Source of the DNA: Angomonas ambiguus
Lineage: Eukaryota > Euglenozoa > Kinetoplastea > Trypanosomatida > Trypanosomatidae
DNA: 64,000 nt
Reading direction: 5' to 3'
Assembly (NCBI GenBank): GCA_019695575.1
Contig: JADNSB010000010.1
Coordinates: forward strand, 62,001-126,000
Made by a program: the position numbers and the translations under genes. Positions within the stretch are counted from its first letter, which is position 1. Every line of letters starts with the position of its first letter. The notes under the pieces are model-generated. The model made no database searches. It saw only the letters and a program-made list of their open reading frames with translations, and was not told the origin of the DNA. Below are positions 1 through 11,500 of the stretch, piece by piece.

Positions 1-3000
1 TTCTATCCATCAAGACAAAAATGACACGACGGGTAAAACGGCTCTCCGCATTCCACGTATTCCGCACCCACGACTTGGCTAGGAGGACCTCTTCCTCCTC
101 CGAACGGTGAAGCGGCTTACCCCGACGTAAGCCGTAATCGCCTTCTTCATTTTCATCGACGTAAATCCCATGAAGGGTGATCATCTGCTCATTGAGTGCG
201 TTGATGACAAAAAGACTAGAGTGCTTCACATCGCAGAACAGCGCGGTGGCCCCTACACAAGAACGTATGTGATCACGGAGAAGACCTTTTCCGAAACAGA
301 GGATACGACCACACCCACAGCACATCACCGGGTCGGTGACGGTTTCCTTTCGCCCCTCCTCGTTAAGGGCACTCAGCAACGATAAATAGGATTTCGGTAG
401 ATGCAGCATGTCACTAAGGAGATGATCCACCCAGGCGCTCGTGCCAGGGTAGTGAGAGGGAGGGGAGAGAGGTTCTACGGGCAGTTCCGGAGCCTTTACT
501 GACACCAGGAGTGCCGTGATGTCGCCGTTGGGTTCCGCTTTGGGCAACAGATACTCCAACATCAGTGACACACTCGTCCTCATAGTGGTGGCAGACTGTA
601 ACGCGTTGGGGTCCAGCGGTACGACGTGTATCTCCTCGCCGCCGGACTTTATGGCGACCAGGCGCTCCGCCACTTCATCGCAGAGTAACAACTTCCACAC
701 CGACAGCACCGCCGCCACCTGCCAGAGCTGGAACACGACATCAGGGATGGGGCCCTCTTCGGTACTATTCAGAAAGTCCAGTATTTCCTTCCTCCACTCC
801 TCTTTCCCCACCCAGTAAGCGAGGTGGTCGGCCAGTGCGGCAGTGGTGGTCGATGGGGACATTAGGCAGTTCAGCAGCAGTAGCGGGAGACTCTCCCCGG
901 TGCGGGTGTAGTTGCCCACCAGATGGGGCACCTCCTCCTTGAACTTGGAAGGATTCAGCGACACGAGGATAGAGAAGAGCGCCAGTATATCCCGATTGGG
1001 AACCACGGTCCCCATCTTTACCTGTTCCACCATTAGAAGGGTGTGAAATACCGCCGTGCGCAGCGTCTCGGAGATGATCCAAGCATCTACGTTATCCTTC
1101 TGCAGGCTGTCCTCTTGCTCGGTGGTCACCAATGGTGCTGCATCGGTGAGGAGGCTCACTCCCACACTCGCGTTGGCCACGGTGGTGTGCAGGTTAAGGG
1201 CGACATCTCCACCCTCCTTCCCTTGCAGTGCACAATCCCGAATATCTTCCAGCATAGTCTTGCCCGTCACCCCGCCGCCTTCCCCGCTGAGCTGTGGTAA
1301 AGGACTCAGTGTATTACACGTCATTTTACAAATCGGGCATGGCACCTCGGTGACAGCGTGGGTGCGCCTCGTGTCATGCCGCCTCACGTTGGCATAGATG
1401 AGTTTACTGATGCAAGACATGTGAGCCGTATGGCCACACGTGTACACATGGGCGTGTGTAATTCGTTTATCCGGCACCACTCCTTGTACTAATTGGTTCA
1501 GCACATTGGACGTGGACACGTTGCACAAAAGATGCGGCAACTCCTTCGTCACCACCCGACACACACAACACTCCTGACTCGAAAACTCCATGAGAAGGTG
1601 GCCAGAGAGGGAGCCGATCACCTGTGCTTCACTTTCCACTAACGCTGCCTCCGGTGCACTGTCCTCTACAGACTTTTGTACCCGTCTTAGCATTCTAGCC
1701 ATAATGGCCTGTTGTTTTTCTTTTCTTAGCTTGGCCTGGTTCTTCGCCGCCTCCGCTTCGGAGAGCTCCTCTTCCGTCTGCTCCACGGCAAAGGTAGCCA
1801 GTCCACACGTGACGAGTATGTACTCTGTCATGGTCAGAAAACTGTACTGATCCTCTCCTGATTCCACCTTGAAGTGGTTGCGCAGCTCATGCAGTACCTC
1901 CGACAGCGTCGTCGCCCCAGAGGGGTGCTGGTTCCACGCCGGGAAGTGCTTGGCCAGTGGTACTGCGGTCGTCAACTTGTGCCGAATCAGTCCCCCCGTG
2001 AGCTCAGGGAGGAGGAGATAGTTCTGGACGGTGTCTGATGTGTAGCTGAGCTCCAACACCCCTTGCTCCGTCAGGTAGTCCTCCACCACCGACCACTGTA
2101 TTTCCCCTTCCCCGCTGAGTTCGGCCGACAAGGCTGCGACGTCCTTTACGCAGAGGTACACGGCCGTGAGGGCATGGAGGAGAGAAGAGGGGATGAAACC
2201 TTTCTGGATCGTACCACACTGTTCCGCTATAATGTACAGAGACGGTAGCAACAGGCCATCCGTGTGCAGTAGGGCTCTCGTGTAGGGCACCATTTCTCTA
2301 TAGAAGTCTGTCTCGTGCAAGTCCGTAGGGGGCAAAGACCGCTTTACATTGGTGCCGTTCTCCCCTTTATCGACGGCTTCACCGACCGCAATAGAACCAT
2401 ACGAGGTCGCCACCTGGGAAAGGGAATTATCGTCGTGCAGTAGGGAATAAATATTAACATACTGCCTCCAACACGCCACATTCTTCAATCGGTGTTCCTT
2501 TCCAGACGATCCCTTCGACGACACCGTAATCTCTTTTAGGGCCGCTTTCAGCCTGTCCTCTGCCATCTTGGACGATCGGCTCGATGAGTTGTCCTCCGTA
2601 TCAAAAGATTCCAAGACCGTTTTCATTCTTGACACCGTCGACTTCCCATGTATACTGATGAAGTTTGCGACGTCCCGCTTCGCCCATTCTAGAGAGAGAT
2701 CCTCCGAGGGGCACACCATCGAACAGGTGATCAAGGTCAACAAGAAGCGTATAAAGGCTGGAACCCCTTCAGAGAGTGTTTCTTCTAGTTTCGGTGCCTT
2801 ATCTCCTACTTTCTTTTTTCTTTTGCTTTGGTCGTTGTCTTCCGGTTTAAAATACGTAAACCGCTGCAGAGCTCGAATCGCGAAATCTTGAGGGGGTATC
2901 ACCATGGTAAGCAGTTGGAGTATAAAATAGTCATTTTCTTTGCCGTATTTCGTCTTGCTTGTCTCATACTGAATACACATAGAATTCATCAAGGCTTGGT

Positions 3001-5140
3001 CCTCTAGTGTTCGCCACAGTCCCTGGAGCACTTGAGTAAATACCACCGTAGGCATTATCAACGCGTCCAGTAAATCGTCGATGAGCGAGGTGGGGGCGGA
3101 GGCAAAGAAAAGCGTGAGCGCCCGTCGAAGCGGGGACGACTCCGTGTCCGCTACTACATTGGTGAGACTTGTGGCGCTAACATCGTACAGACGACCACCA
3201 GTGCGACCCCCGCCTAGGGCCATTATTACCGCTTTAAAGAGGAATCCACTAAAGCGGGCAACGTGTTGAAAACACAGTACACTATGCTTCGTAGGGGGAA
3301 ACGTGTTATACTCAAAAATATCCCCACCGTGAGAAGGATTCTCACTCCCTACTTTCCGTCGAAGCACGATGGACTTATTGTTATGGCAGAGCACGGTGTG
3401 CTGATACTCCTGCAGCGGCCGCATCGCACGCACAGTTTCCTCGAACAGCTCCCTTAAAAAAGCGAACACATCCGCCCCACCTTCTGCACCCTCCACCGCC
3501 GTTGGTAGCAACAACGCCGTTTCCTCCTCCTTCAACTGTGTCACCTTGGAAAAGTGAACATAGTCGTCGCCCATTTCCACCACAAGAGGTTTTTCAAACG
3601 CTCTAGTCGACTCCAAGGGAGGTAGCAACAAAGACGGGAGGTCAAAGGCGTCGAGTGCTGCCTTGGTCGTACAGGTGGTCCCACACCGCCGAATCAGTTT
3701 TACTAGAGTCCGAAGCACCGCGTACATCGTTTCCGCCACGTAGAACGTGAGGAGGGCGGGTAGGGGTGTATAACGCTCCACCGACAGTGAAACCCCAACG
3801 ACGTCGGAGCTCACTGTCAGTATCTGCAGAACGGTCAAAAATCCCCTCAGCGCTGTCCGTGAGACGAGAATGGAAAAGGGAACATCGACGCAGCTTAAAT
3901 TTATGGTGTGGTTGAGATCTGAAAACGGTCCCGATACACCTTTTTTGTAATTCACAGAAATACGAAAAGGAAAAAAAGAGGCCGTAGTGTCCGATTGCTC
4001 CTCGTTTTCATCCTCTCCTGTGCGACGACAGTTACACAGCGTCGCGTATATATCCAATATGAGGCGATGGGTTAAAGTGTCGATGCCCTCTGGCGGGGAC
4101 GCGCTCAGGTACCGCACCACCTCGGGGTTGGTGAACACCTGCACGGCCTGGTCGGTAAAGTAGGGGAAGCGAACGAGCAGAGTACCATAACGGCACAGTG
4201 CGGAAGCGAAACGTAGACGAAAGGTACTATCGGAGAGGACATGTTGGAAAGAACGGCAGACCGCGAGGAGAAGCGGATCATTGACCTTGAGGCAGGTGGT
4301 AAACACAACGCAACGCTCCAGTGGGGAGTGCTCTGGGTTGGAATCGACGGAAAAGGTCCAGGAATGGGTAATCAATCGCTTTGCCGCCTCACTCCACGTC
4401 GTACACTCTGACATGCACTCCAGAAAAGGAATTAACTGCTTCTCTGTCGTCTTCTTGGCTTTTATCACATTCTCCTCTTGATTCTCCTCGTCCACCTCTG
4501 AGGGACTCTCTTCGCTGCTATCCGCCTCCTCTAGGGAGGACTGCTGCCCCTTTAATCGATGTAGAGGAGTCCCGATCATCCGCGCCACACACGCCGACAC
4601 AAACGCCTTTAATAACACTTCCACATACCAATGCGATGAAAGGTCCAATCCCTCTAACGGGTCGCTATCACTGTCCTCCCCACTGCCGTTGTGTCGGTCG
4701 CAGAATGCCTTGGGATCGTACGCGCTGGCATCCCCACAGTCACACATCCCACCCCCGTTACTGATGTGAGTGCTGTAGGGGTGTCCATTTTTTAAGCAGT
4801 AGCTCTTCTTTCCGTTTTCAAAACACGGTAAACACAATACACACGTAGAGTCCGCTGAGCACACTTGACACCGAACCACCAACTCGTTAGGGCCGAAGAT
4901 GTGTCCGCAGACGGTTTGCTTGGCGTTTTCCATTAAAAACGACTTTACAGAAAAATCCTTCTCGCCCTTCGCACTGTTGTCGAAAAGAAACATCCGCAAC
5001 CAAATCAGCAGCTTTTGAAGCATAACACAGTCCTCTTTGTTGGATTCGATAAACTCATAGAGAACATTAGGATTTTCCGTCCATTTCGACTTCAAGTAGG
5101 GAAACGGATAGGAGTCCTTTAATAATAAGGAAACATCCAT
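1..5140 (-). CDS. UBR1: UBR1-type N-recognin E3 ubiquitin ligase (3' end cut by window edge)
   Basis: An open frame of 1713 codons runs from the ATG at 5140 off the left edge. An in-frame TAG lies 15 codons upstream with no other ATG between, which fixes the start. Residues 78-150 form a UBR box: C78-G, C91-x2-C94, D98-x-T-C100-x2-C103, a GGG-x-C133-D-C135-G-D motif, then C147 and H150. A conserved IMARM helix (1146-1150) precedes a RING-H2 finger: C1191-x2-C1194, C1235-x-H1237-x2-H1240-x2-C1243, C1268-x2-C1271. The C-terminal part has paired cysteines and a GDYGLRRGKPL motif typical of the UBR1 tail, so only a few residues should be missing. Known family role: binds destabilising N-terminal residues and ubiquitinates the protein for proteasomal degradation. 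The His spacing in the UBR box differs from yeast and animal UBR1, and I could not find a ClpS-like N-domain. Not visible as a simple start-to-stop frame because the stop lies outside the window. Confidence 0.93.
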   Translation of the reverse strand, partial: MDVSLLLKDSYPFPYLKSKWTENPNVLYEFIESNKEDCVMLQKLLIWLRMFLFDNSAKGEKDFSVKSFLMENAKQTVCGHIFGPNELVVRCQVCSADSTCVLCLPCFENGKKSYCLKNGHPYSTHISNGGGMCDCGDASAYDPKAFCDRHNGSGEDSDSDPLEGLDLSSHWYVEVLLKAFVSACVARMIGTPLHRLKGQQSSLEEADSSEESPSEVDEENQEENVIKAKKTTEKQLIPFLECMSECTTWSEAAKRLITHSWTFSVDSNPEHSPLERCVVFTTCLKVNDPLLLAVCRSFQHVLSDSTFRLRFASALCRYGTLLVRFPYFTDQAVQVFTNPEVVRYLSASPPEGIDTLTHRLILDIYATLCNCRRTGEDENEEQSDTTASFFPFRISVNYKKGVSGPFSDLNHTINLSCVDVPFSILVSRTALRGFLTVLQILTVSSDVVGVSLSVERYTPLPALLTFYVAETMYAVLRTLVKLIRRCGTTCTTKAALDAFDLPSLLLPPLESTRAFEKPLVVEMGDDYVHFSKVTQLKEEETALLLPTAVEGAEGGADVFAFLRELFEETVRAMRPLQEYQHTVLCHNNKSIVLRRKVGSENPSHGGDIFEYNTFPPTKHSVLCFQHVARFSGFLFKAVIMALGGGRTGGRLYDVSATSLTNVVADTESSPLRRALTLFFASAPTSLIDDLLDALIMPTVVFTQVLQGLWRTLEDQALMNSMCIQYETSKTKYGKENDYFILQLLTMVIPPQDFAIRALQRFTYFKPEDNDQSKRKKKVGDKAPKLEETLSEGVPAFIRFLLTLITCSMVCPSEDLSLEWAKRDVANFISIHGKSTVSRMKTVLESFDTEDNSSSRSSKMAEDRLKAALKEITVSSKGSSGKEHRLKNVACWRQYVNIYSLLHDDNSLSQVATSYGSIAVGEAVDKGENGTNVKRSLPPTDLHETDFYREMVPYTRALLHTDGLLLPSLYIIAEQCGTIQKGFIPSSLLHALTAVYLCVKDVAALSAELSGEGEIQWSVVEDYLTEQGVLELSYTSDTVQNYLLLPELTGGLIRHKLTTAVPLAKHFPAWNQHPSGATTLSEVLHELRNHFKVESGEDQYSFLTMTEYILVTCGLATFAVEQTEEELSEAEAAKNQAKLRKEKQQAIMARMLRRVQKSVEDSAPEAALVESEAQVIGSLSGHLLMEFSSQECCVCRVVTKELPHLLCNVSTSNVLNQLVQGVVPDKRITHAHVYTCGHTAHMSCISKLIYANVRRHDTRRTHAVTEVPCPICKMTCNTLSPLPQLSGEGGGVTGKTMLEDIRDCALQGKEGGDVALNLHTTVANASVGVSLLTDAAPLVTTEQEDSLQKDNVDAWIISETLRTAVFHTLLMVEQVKMGTVVPNRDILALFSILVSLNPSKFKEEVPHLVGNYTRTGESLPLLLLNCLMSPSTTTAALADHLAYWVGKEEWRKEILDFLNSTEEGPIPDVVFQLWQVAAVLSVWKLLLCDEVAERLVAIKSGGEEIHVVPLDPNALQSATTMRTSVSLMLEYLLPKAEPNGDITALLVSVKAPELPVEPLSPPSHYPGTSAWVDHLLSDMLHLPKSYLSLLSALNEEGRKETVTDPVMCCGCGRILCFGKGLLRDHIRSCVGATALFCDVKHSSLFVINALNEQMITLHGIYVDENEEGDYGLRRGKPLHRSEEEEVLLAKSWVRNTWNAESRFTRRVIFVLMDR

Positions 5141-5589
5141 GGTGGAAGAGGCACTCTTGAGGATGGATTTTGGAAGATTTCTGGGTAACCACTATGATTA
5201 GTTTTCTTTGTGTATGTGAAAGAATATATTTATATTTGAAACACTTTTTTCAGATGATAAAGGGATAGGAAAATGAGAAAAAAAAAAAACTTCGAGTGAA
5301 ATGAGAAACTATACACCGAAAAAGGTTAATAGGAAAAGAAAAAGAGAAAGGGGGGAGAGAAGAAAAAGAAAAAGAAAGATTTCAAAGACAAGACAATGTA
5401 AAACATTAGCAGCTCATGAGAAACAATAAATAGAAAATTAAAGCGGCAGAGTGAGTCATGGACAAAAAAAAAAATCTTACTTCTGTGATTTTAATAATAG
5501 TATTCTAAAAACCGGGGAGATAACGAACGAACCGCGCTTCTTCAACCACCCTAAACTATACACCCACATACACTCACAAAGACAATAGA
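5141..5589. other. Intergenic region between the UBR1-like gene and the 2736-aa gene
   Basis: AT-rich spacer with no credible gene. On the coding (minus) strand it has a T-run at about 5280-5292 extended by C/T-rich sequence, the probable trans-splicing signal for the UBR1-like gene. A purine-rich block (plus strand) near 5334-5380 is another pyrimidine tract on the coding strand. Confidence 0.7.
5244..5292 (-). promoter_or_regulatory. Candidate spliced-leader acceptor (polypyrimidine tract + AG) for the UBR1-like gene
   Basis: On the minus strand a run of about 12 T is followed by a C/T-rich stretch, and an AG occurs at 5245-5244. This would leave a 5' UTR of about 100 nt before the ATG at 5140. 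The assignment rests on the kinetoplastid pattern and not on transcript data. Confidence 0.45.
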
Positions 5590-8500
5590 TCAGCTCTTCT
5601 CTTTTTCCAGCTCCGCACACCGGTACTGCAGAATCGTAAGCAACCGGTGGGCAAGCCGTTTGTGCTTTACAGGCGACAGAGAGTCCTCTCTAGAAGAAGA
5701 AGAGGAAGCGAGGTGAGAGAGCCTCCACTGGTAGCACTCCTGCACCATAGGATAGAGAGAAATCCACTCCTTCTCTAGTATCGGGGTGTGGAGGCGGGGG
5801 GTCGACGACAGGTTTAGGGAGCTGGTTGCCTCCCTGTACTTTTCTCTGAACTGTTCTTCAAACGTATCCGCGTCTTCCTCATCCCACTCCGCCCCTCGCT
5901 CCTCCGTACCGTATCGGAGCCGGGTGATTAGTTCCGACTTTATGCTATTTACCGCAGAGAGAGAAATGAAACTATGGAAGGGACTTGGAAGGTCGGTAGG
6001 AAACTCGGGGGTAGTGCAGTGTTCCTCCTCCTTGCTTACGGCCCCTTCACCGTCTCCCTCCTCGCCTCTCCACCACCCTGGAGAGTGTAAATAAAACAAT
6101 AAAACATTCACCTCTTCAATAGAGAACCGCTCGAGATCGGTTGCCATAATGATAGGGACTTTCGCTAGAATTTCAATGATTCGTTTCACTTCTGTTCGCC
6201 TATCTACATTATCTCTATTATTATCATTAGTAGTAGTATTAAGGCGGTGGAAAGAATGAAGGACGCCAATCAGGAGAAGGGTGCAGGTGGTAATCTCTGT
6301 CCCTTTCAGCTGAGAGAGGGTCTCCAGCAGGACGTCAAACAACACTTCCAGATAGAAATGCGACATCGCCGGAGTGTGGTGATTCAAAAGGGGTACGGAG
6401 GCATCCGAGGAAGAAGGGGAAAGAGAAGACGGACGGAGCAACACGTCCAGTAGGACTACAATATCAGGAGCAGAAAGGATCGACACAATTTGGCTACGCC
6501 ACGTTGCAAGAGGTACCTTCCTCAACGCTTCGTAGGAGTGATCCACCACCGTGGGAAACACCACTTCTAGCACTTTATTCCGTAACAATGTGGTTTCGTT
6601 ATAGAGTAGTAACTGGGTAAACGTCTCCAACGTCCTGTCCTCTGATTCGTCTTCCTCCCTGACTACCTCACTGGCTCCATTCACTGCCTTGGCGCCCTCG
6701 GTAGAAGAGACTACCGCACCCGACCACAAACTAGGAACGCCCTTGGCCCTGAAATCTAGAAATTGGGAGAGACGCTTCAGCTGTACGCGGCGTGAAGCGT
6801 CGCACTGCGTGCCGTCCGCTGTGTAGGAATTGTTTTCCAGTTTCACCTTGTTTAATATGGATAAAATCATCCGCGTACTTTTGGTAATTGGTAATTCGTC
6901 TGCGGAGAGCTCTTTTGTGGTGTACTCCAACCACTGCTGCCCCTGTGGTGTGTCACTAAACGAGTCGAACACCGTCAGGAACACGTTCTGGGGCTGGCAG
7001 GCCTCCAAAAGTGTAAGATACTCTGCAATGATACCACAGTCTAGTGTCACACTTCCGCTTCTCTGGTCCTCCACTGCCCCAACCAGCGTTGTTTCCTTCT
7101 CCTCTGCAAATAAACTCTCTAGTGCAGCCACTAGCTCAGGGGAAGAGAGGAGAAAGTCCATCTCGACGTCTTGTTGCTCCTTGATCCTCTGCACAAATGT
7201 CCTTGCAGGACCAGCTAACTGGTGTAGTAGTGCCTCCGCGACACGACCCCGTCTACTTCCAACGAACACCTCCTCCTGAAGTAGGTCGGTGAGGGGACTA
7301 GAAGGCGACACCAGACGGCAAAGGAGTTGATCGCAGCGGTGCAACCAACCTTGAAGACACTCCGAATAAAGAAGAGAGTTTCTCGCGTGCTGTTCGACCA
7401 CCACCACAACAGGAGAGGTGTGCTCCTCGCAGGACTGCACCGAGATGGAGTTATGCTGGATCCCTCCTCCAGTCGGGCCCCCACCCTCCACCCAGGGATA
7501 CCGAGCCGCTGCTTTACTTCTCTCTAGGGTGTAGTGCTGTTCCACATAGGCGACCTCTAGTTTCATTCGTACTTCACTCGACAGGGACGCAAAAAGAGAC
7601 AATACACTGCTGAAAAAGGAGATAAAGTGAAGTCCACCATAATTGAAGTCGTTTAAAAAATCAATTTGTCTATCCGACAGCATAAAGTGGAAGAAATGCT
7701 CCTCTGAAAATGAAACGATACGCCACAGCGGGAAGCGCCTTGTGTGATGGTGTTGTACCCTTGCTGACTTTCTGAAGAAACTAATGGACTTGCAAAAATA
7801 GTTCAGTAGCCCTACACGGAAAGGGGAATAAAGGGGAAGCTCCACCACACTACTAAAGTAGTAGGCGGAAAACAGCATCAGCATTTCTGCCCCTGTCAAA
7901 GGAGGGGTGGGGGCAGTGAAGGAGGAAGCGGGGAGAGACAGTACTGTTCGCTCAAGGAGAGGTTCTTCTCGTGAATATCGATCGAAAAGGTTCGCGAGGG
8001 GGACTAGGGTAGGCGAGGGTATCTTTTCATAGAAGGAAGGCGCTGTCGACCACTGCACCGCGGAGTGGGGCCGTGACGTAAACAACACCGTAGCGATCAA
8101 ACGATGTAGTGAGACGCTGACAAAAGTGGGGCGAATAAAGTGATCTAGAAACGAGGGTCCTGGGAGATGAGAGGCAGGCAGGCAGGTCACCAATACGAGT
8201 AGAACAAGATTTTTTTGAGCATTCGTCAAGGTAAAGTGCTTTTCCAATGCGGTAGACGAAGGCAGCGGTCCCTCTCCTACACCCTCTGTCGTACTAGGAG
8301 GGGAATCCCCACTAGTACCCCCCACCGCAGATACCGTCGCTGCGTCCGCCGTCGTGGAGGGGAATTGAATCTCTTTTGCGACATTCAGTTCCAAATAGTC
8401 TACAAGGGAATAAATTGCTCTAAACTGAAACCGCACGACCGGTCCGTCCAATTTTTTTCCCCCTGTCACTCCCGTAGCGAGAGGCGATGCGAAACAAACC

Positions 8501-11500
8501 AGCATGTGTTCTGCCGCCTCCACAAAAAGGTGGAATACTTTTCTCTCCATCGCCAGGATCTGTTCCGGTTGGGAGTTTAGCGGTACATGGGAGGTGGAGA
8601 GGTGGTGGTGGTGATGCATCGTGGAATGAGTAACAATACTTTTTTTCAAAAGGGTACTAACTACTTCAAGCCCTATATCCTCCGTCTCTTCCTCCCCGAA
8701 TTCTTCCTCCTTCTCCTGTACCCAGTTTTCGCCTTCCTCCACCTCTCTCTCCCTTTTGTTACCCGACACTAGAAGAAGTTGCCGGGTGCTCTCTAGAACC
8801 GAAACAACGCGTGGGAATAAGCTCTTCGTCTCTCCTGGGAGGGGGGAGGAGGAGGAGGAGGAGGGAGAGGCTCCGAGAGGGTTCGACGCAGAGGACGACG
8901 GAGACCCGTTCTCTTGTGAAACGAATGGGGAAAAAAAAGGGTCCAGTGGTGCATTGAGGCTGTCCCTGGAACCGACACTTTTACTTGCGTCAGGGGCCAA
9001 TCTAGAATAGTGACGATAGGTTCGAATATAGCTCAAAATATTCCCAAAAAAAGTTTGGTAACATTCACCCACCACGGAGGCATACAGACGATGACGCCTC
9101 CTCGAACCCACGCACGCCGGAGACTGCAGTAATACCAGAAGACTTTCCATCAGGGAAACGAGAGAGGCTACAAACACAACTCCACTTTCATGTGGCTGGA
9201 TGCGGTTGGTTAACGTTTTCCAGTCTGGAGGGTCAGAAGGAGAAGAGTACACGGACGTGGGTAGGAGTTCTCGCACGTGATACAGAATCACCCGTACCGC
9301 CTTGACGTTCCCATTCGCCTCCTGCCGGTCCTCCCCGCCGTCCAGTGACTCCTTCTCCAGCAGCAGTGAAATGACATGAAGAACGTCTTCTAGGAGAATC
9401 TGGTCCTGTCTCGCGAGGGGTACTCGAACCGTTTGGGGGGTAGCCTCCGCGGAGGGGGGCAACGAGAGGAACCGCCAGATATTTTCTTCTGCCCACTCCG
9501 TCACCGAGTTGATGCACCAGGGTGTCTCTAGTAAATTTAGAGATTGGTTTTCCCGATCCGAATAGCGTGTCTGTATTTCCTTTTCTCTCCTATACCGCCG
9601 CATAAAGAGAATAAAATGTAGTGTAAAGCTAAACTCGGTAAAGGAGGCACACGCCGGCCACACGACTCTACACGTCTCCTCAGAGAGGGGAGAGGCGCCA
9701 TCGGGAGCAGCGCTCTCAGTCGAGGGCAGGAAGAAGGAAACAATATCAGAAACATTCTCCAGGACAACGATGGAGAGGGCACCGGAGGACTGCACAGGGA
9801 GACTCTCCCGTCTACCGCCCCTCAGACCCCGCGTTGTAAGAAAGGACACAACAGAGTAGAAGTGGGAGTAGGGGGAAGTGTCAAGGGACTCCCTAGGGAA
9901 CAGTACGCGGGAGTACTGTAATAAGATATGGTTCGCCATGCATTCCTTTCCAAAGGAAGCGACACCGGTAGTAGTAGTAGTAGTCTTGGTGCTGTCTTCC
10001 TTTTCAGGAAGGGAGTTACCCGAATCTCCCCAAAGCTTCCGCACCACCACATCCTTCAAAAGACGCTTTACCTCTGTTAACCTCTCGTCCGCGGCGACGT
10101 TCGTAGACACGACAGCTGTGCTATGAAGCAAACAGTAAAAGTCCACCACACTTTCACAACCCAATACAGATTGCTTGTCAGCGTTCGTAAAAGACTCCGT
10201 AGACTGGGAGGTGGCGTTACACCTCTCCACCAGTGTAGCAATGGCCGTCTTCACCACAGAGGTAGAAACTTCAGTTTCCTCACTACCAGGGGGGTTGGAT
10301 AATAAAGGACAGTACGCCAGTAGCACTTCACACCGTAATAGAACATAGAGGAGTAACGGCCAGTACCGTTCCCCACGCACTTCTGCGCTCCCTTCACAAG
10401 GGAAAATCTCGGGACACCATCTTTCGTACAAGGCAAGGGCTGCGGAGAGCGACTCCATGAGCATCTTTCGCAGCATTCGAGTGGTACTTCTTTCGGTTCC
10501 ACTGGATGAAAAGGAAAAGCGCACCCCGAAGAGTACCACCCAGTCTATTGTCTCCCCAACCCCCTGGAGGATCCGCTCTTCGATTTTTCTTTGCTCTAGT
10601 GCGTCACTCGCGGAGAGTGGGGTGGGAGGGAGAAGGAGCCGTTGGGTGCGCTGAAGAAGGTCGAGGGAGTGGGAGGCCACCTTGGTCAGGAAACCGTCTT
10701 CCAGAGAAAGGGGACGATGACAGACACGGGGTGGCATCTGTCTCAGATAGAAATTCACGAACAGGGGAAACTCCGCGACGTGGTCGGGTTGAAGACGATC
10801 GGCGTCGTGGATACTGTCCTCGGGGGCAAACGGAGAGAGAAGGTAATCGGACAGGTGGGTCTCGAACCCTGTGGTAAGAAGGACACAGCGGCCCTTCCTC
10901 CGATCCGAGGGCGAGCCCATAAGCGGAGCCACCAAGAGAAGGTATTGCTGCACTTTGGAGATGTTTTGCCGGAACAAATAAATCTCCTTTGCAGGAGGAT
11001 AGACTAACACTCTGGCAGTGCCCCCAATCATTCGTCGCGACTTCAACCCACCAAAATACTTGTAACTCCCGTTTTTACGCGTCTGGAAGACAGTATGTTG
11101 TCGAAGCTTGGTCTGAAACGCATGCAGTTGAATACAGGTGTTGTTGACGAAATTTTGTAACAGCGCCGACCACCCCATTGGAAAGCTCTTCGCGTCTTCT
11201 GTCGTGGGCCCCTCCACAGACAGGTAGCGAGTGAGGGCGACGTAAAAGGAGGCCAAATCTGGAAAGGAGGCGTAGTTCACTTTACGATTCATTTTCTCCA
11301 CCACACCGTAGATGACATCGTACAGCGTCCACTGGGAGGGGGAGAAGGGAATAGCGAGACGGAAGGAATGACGCCCCCACTGTCGGAGGTGAAGGAGGGT
11401 GGAGGTTTGTATCGCCTCGATTGTCGTAAGCGGTGGCGCCTCTCCTCCGCTCCCAGCCCCTTCACCGTCCTCGGGGATTACCAACAGACGAGTGAGAAGG

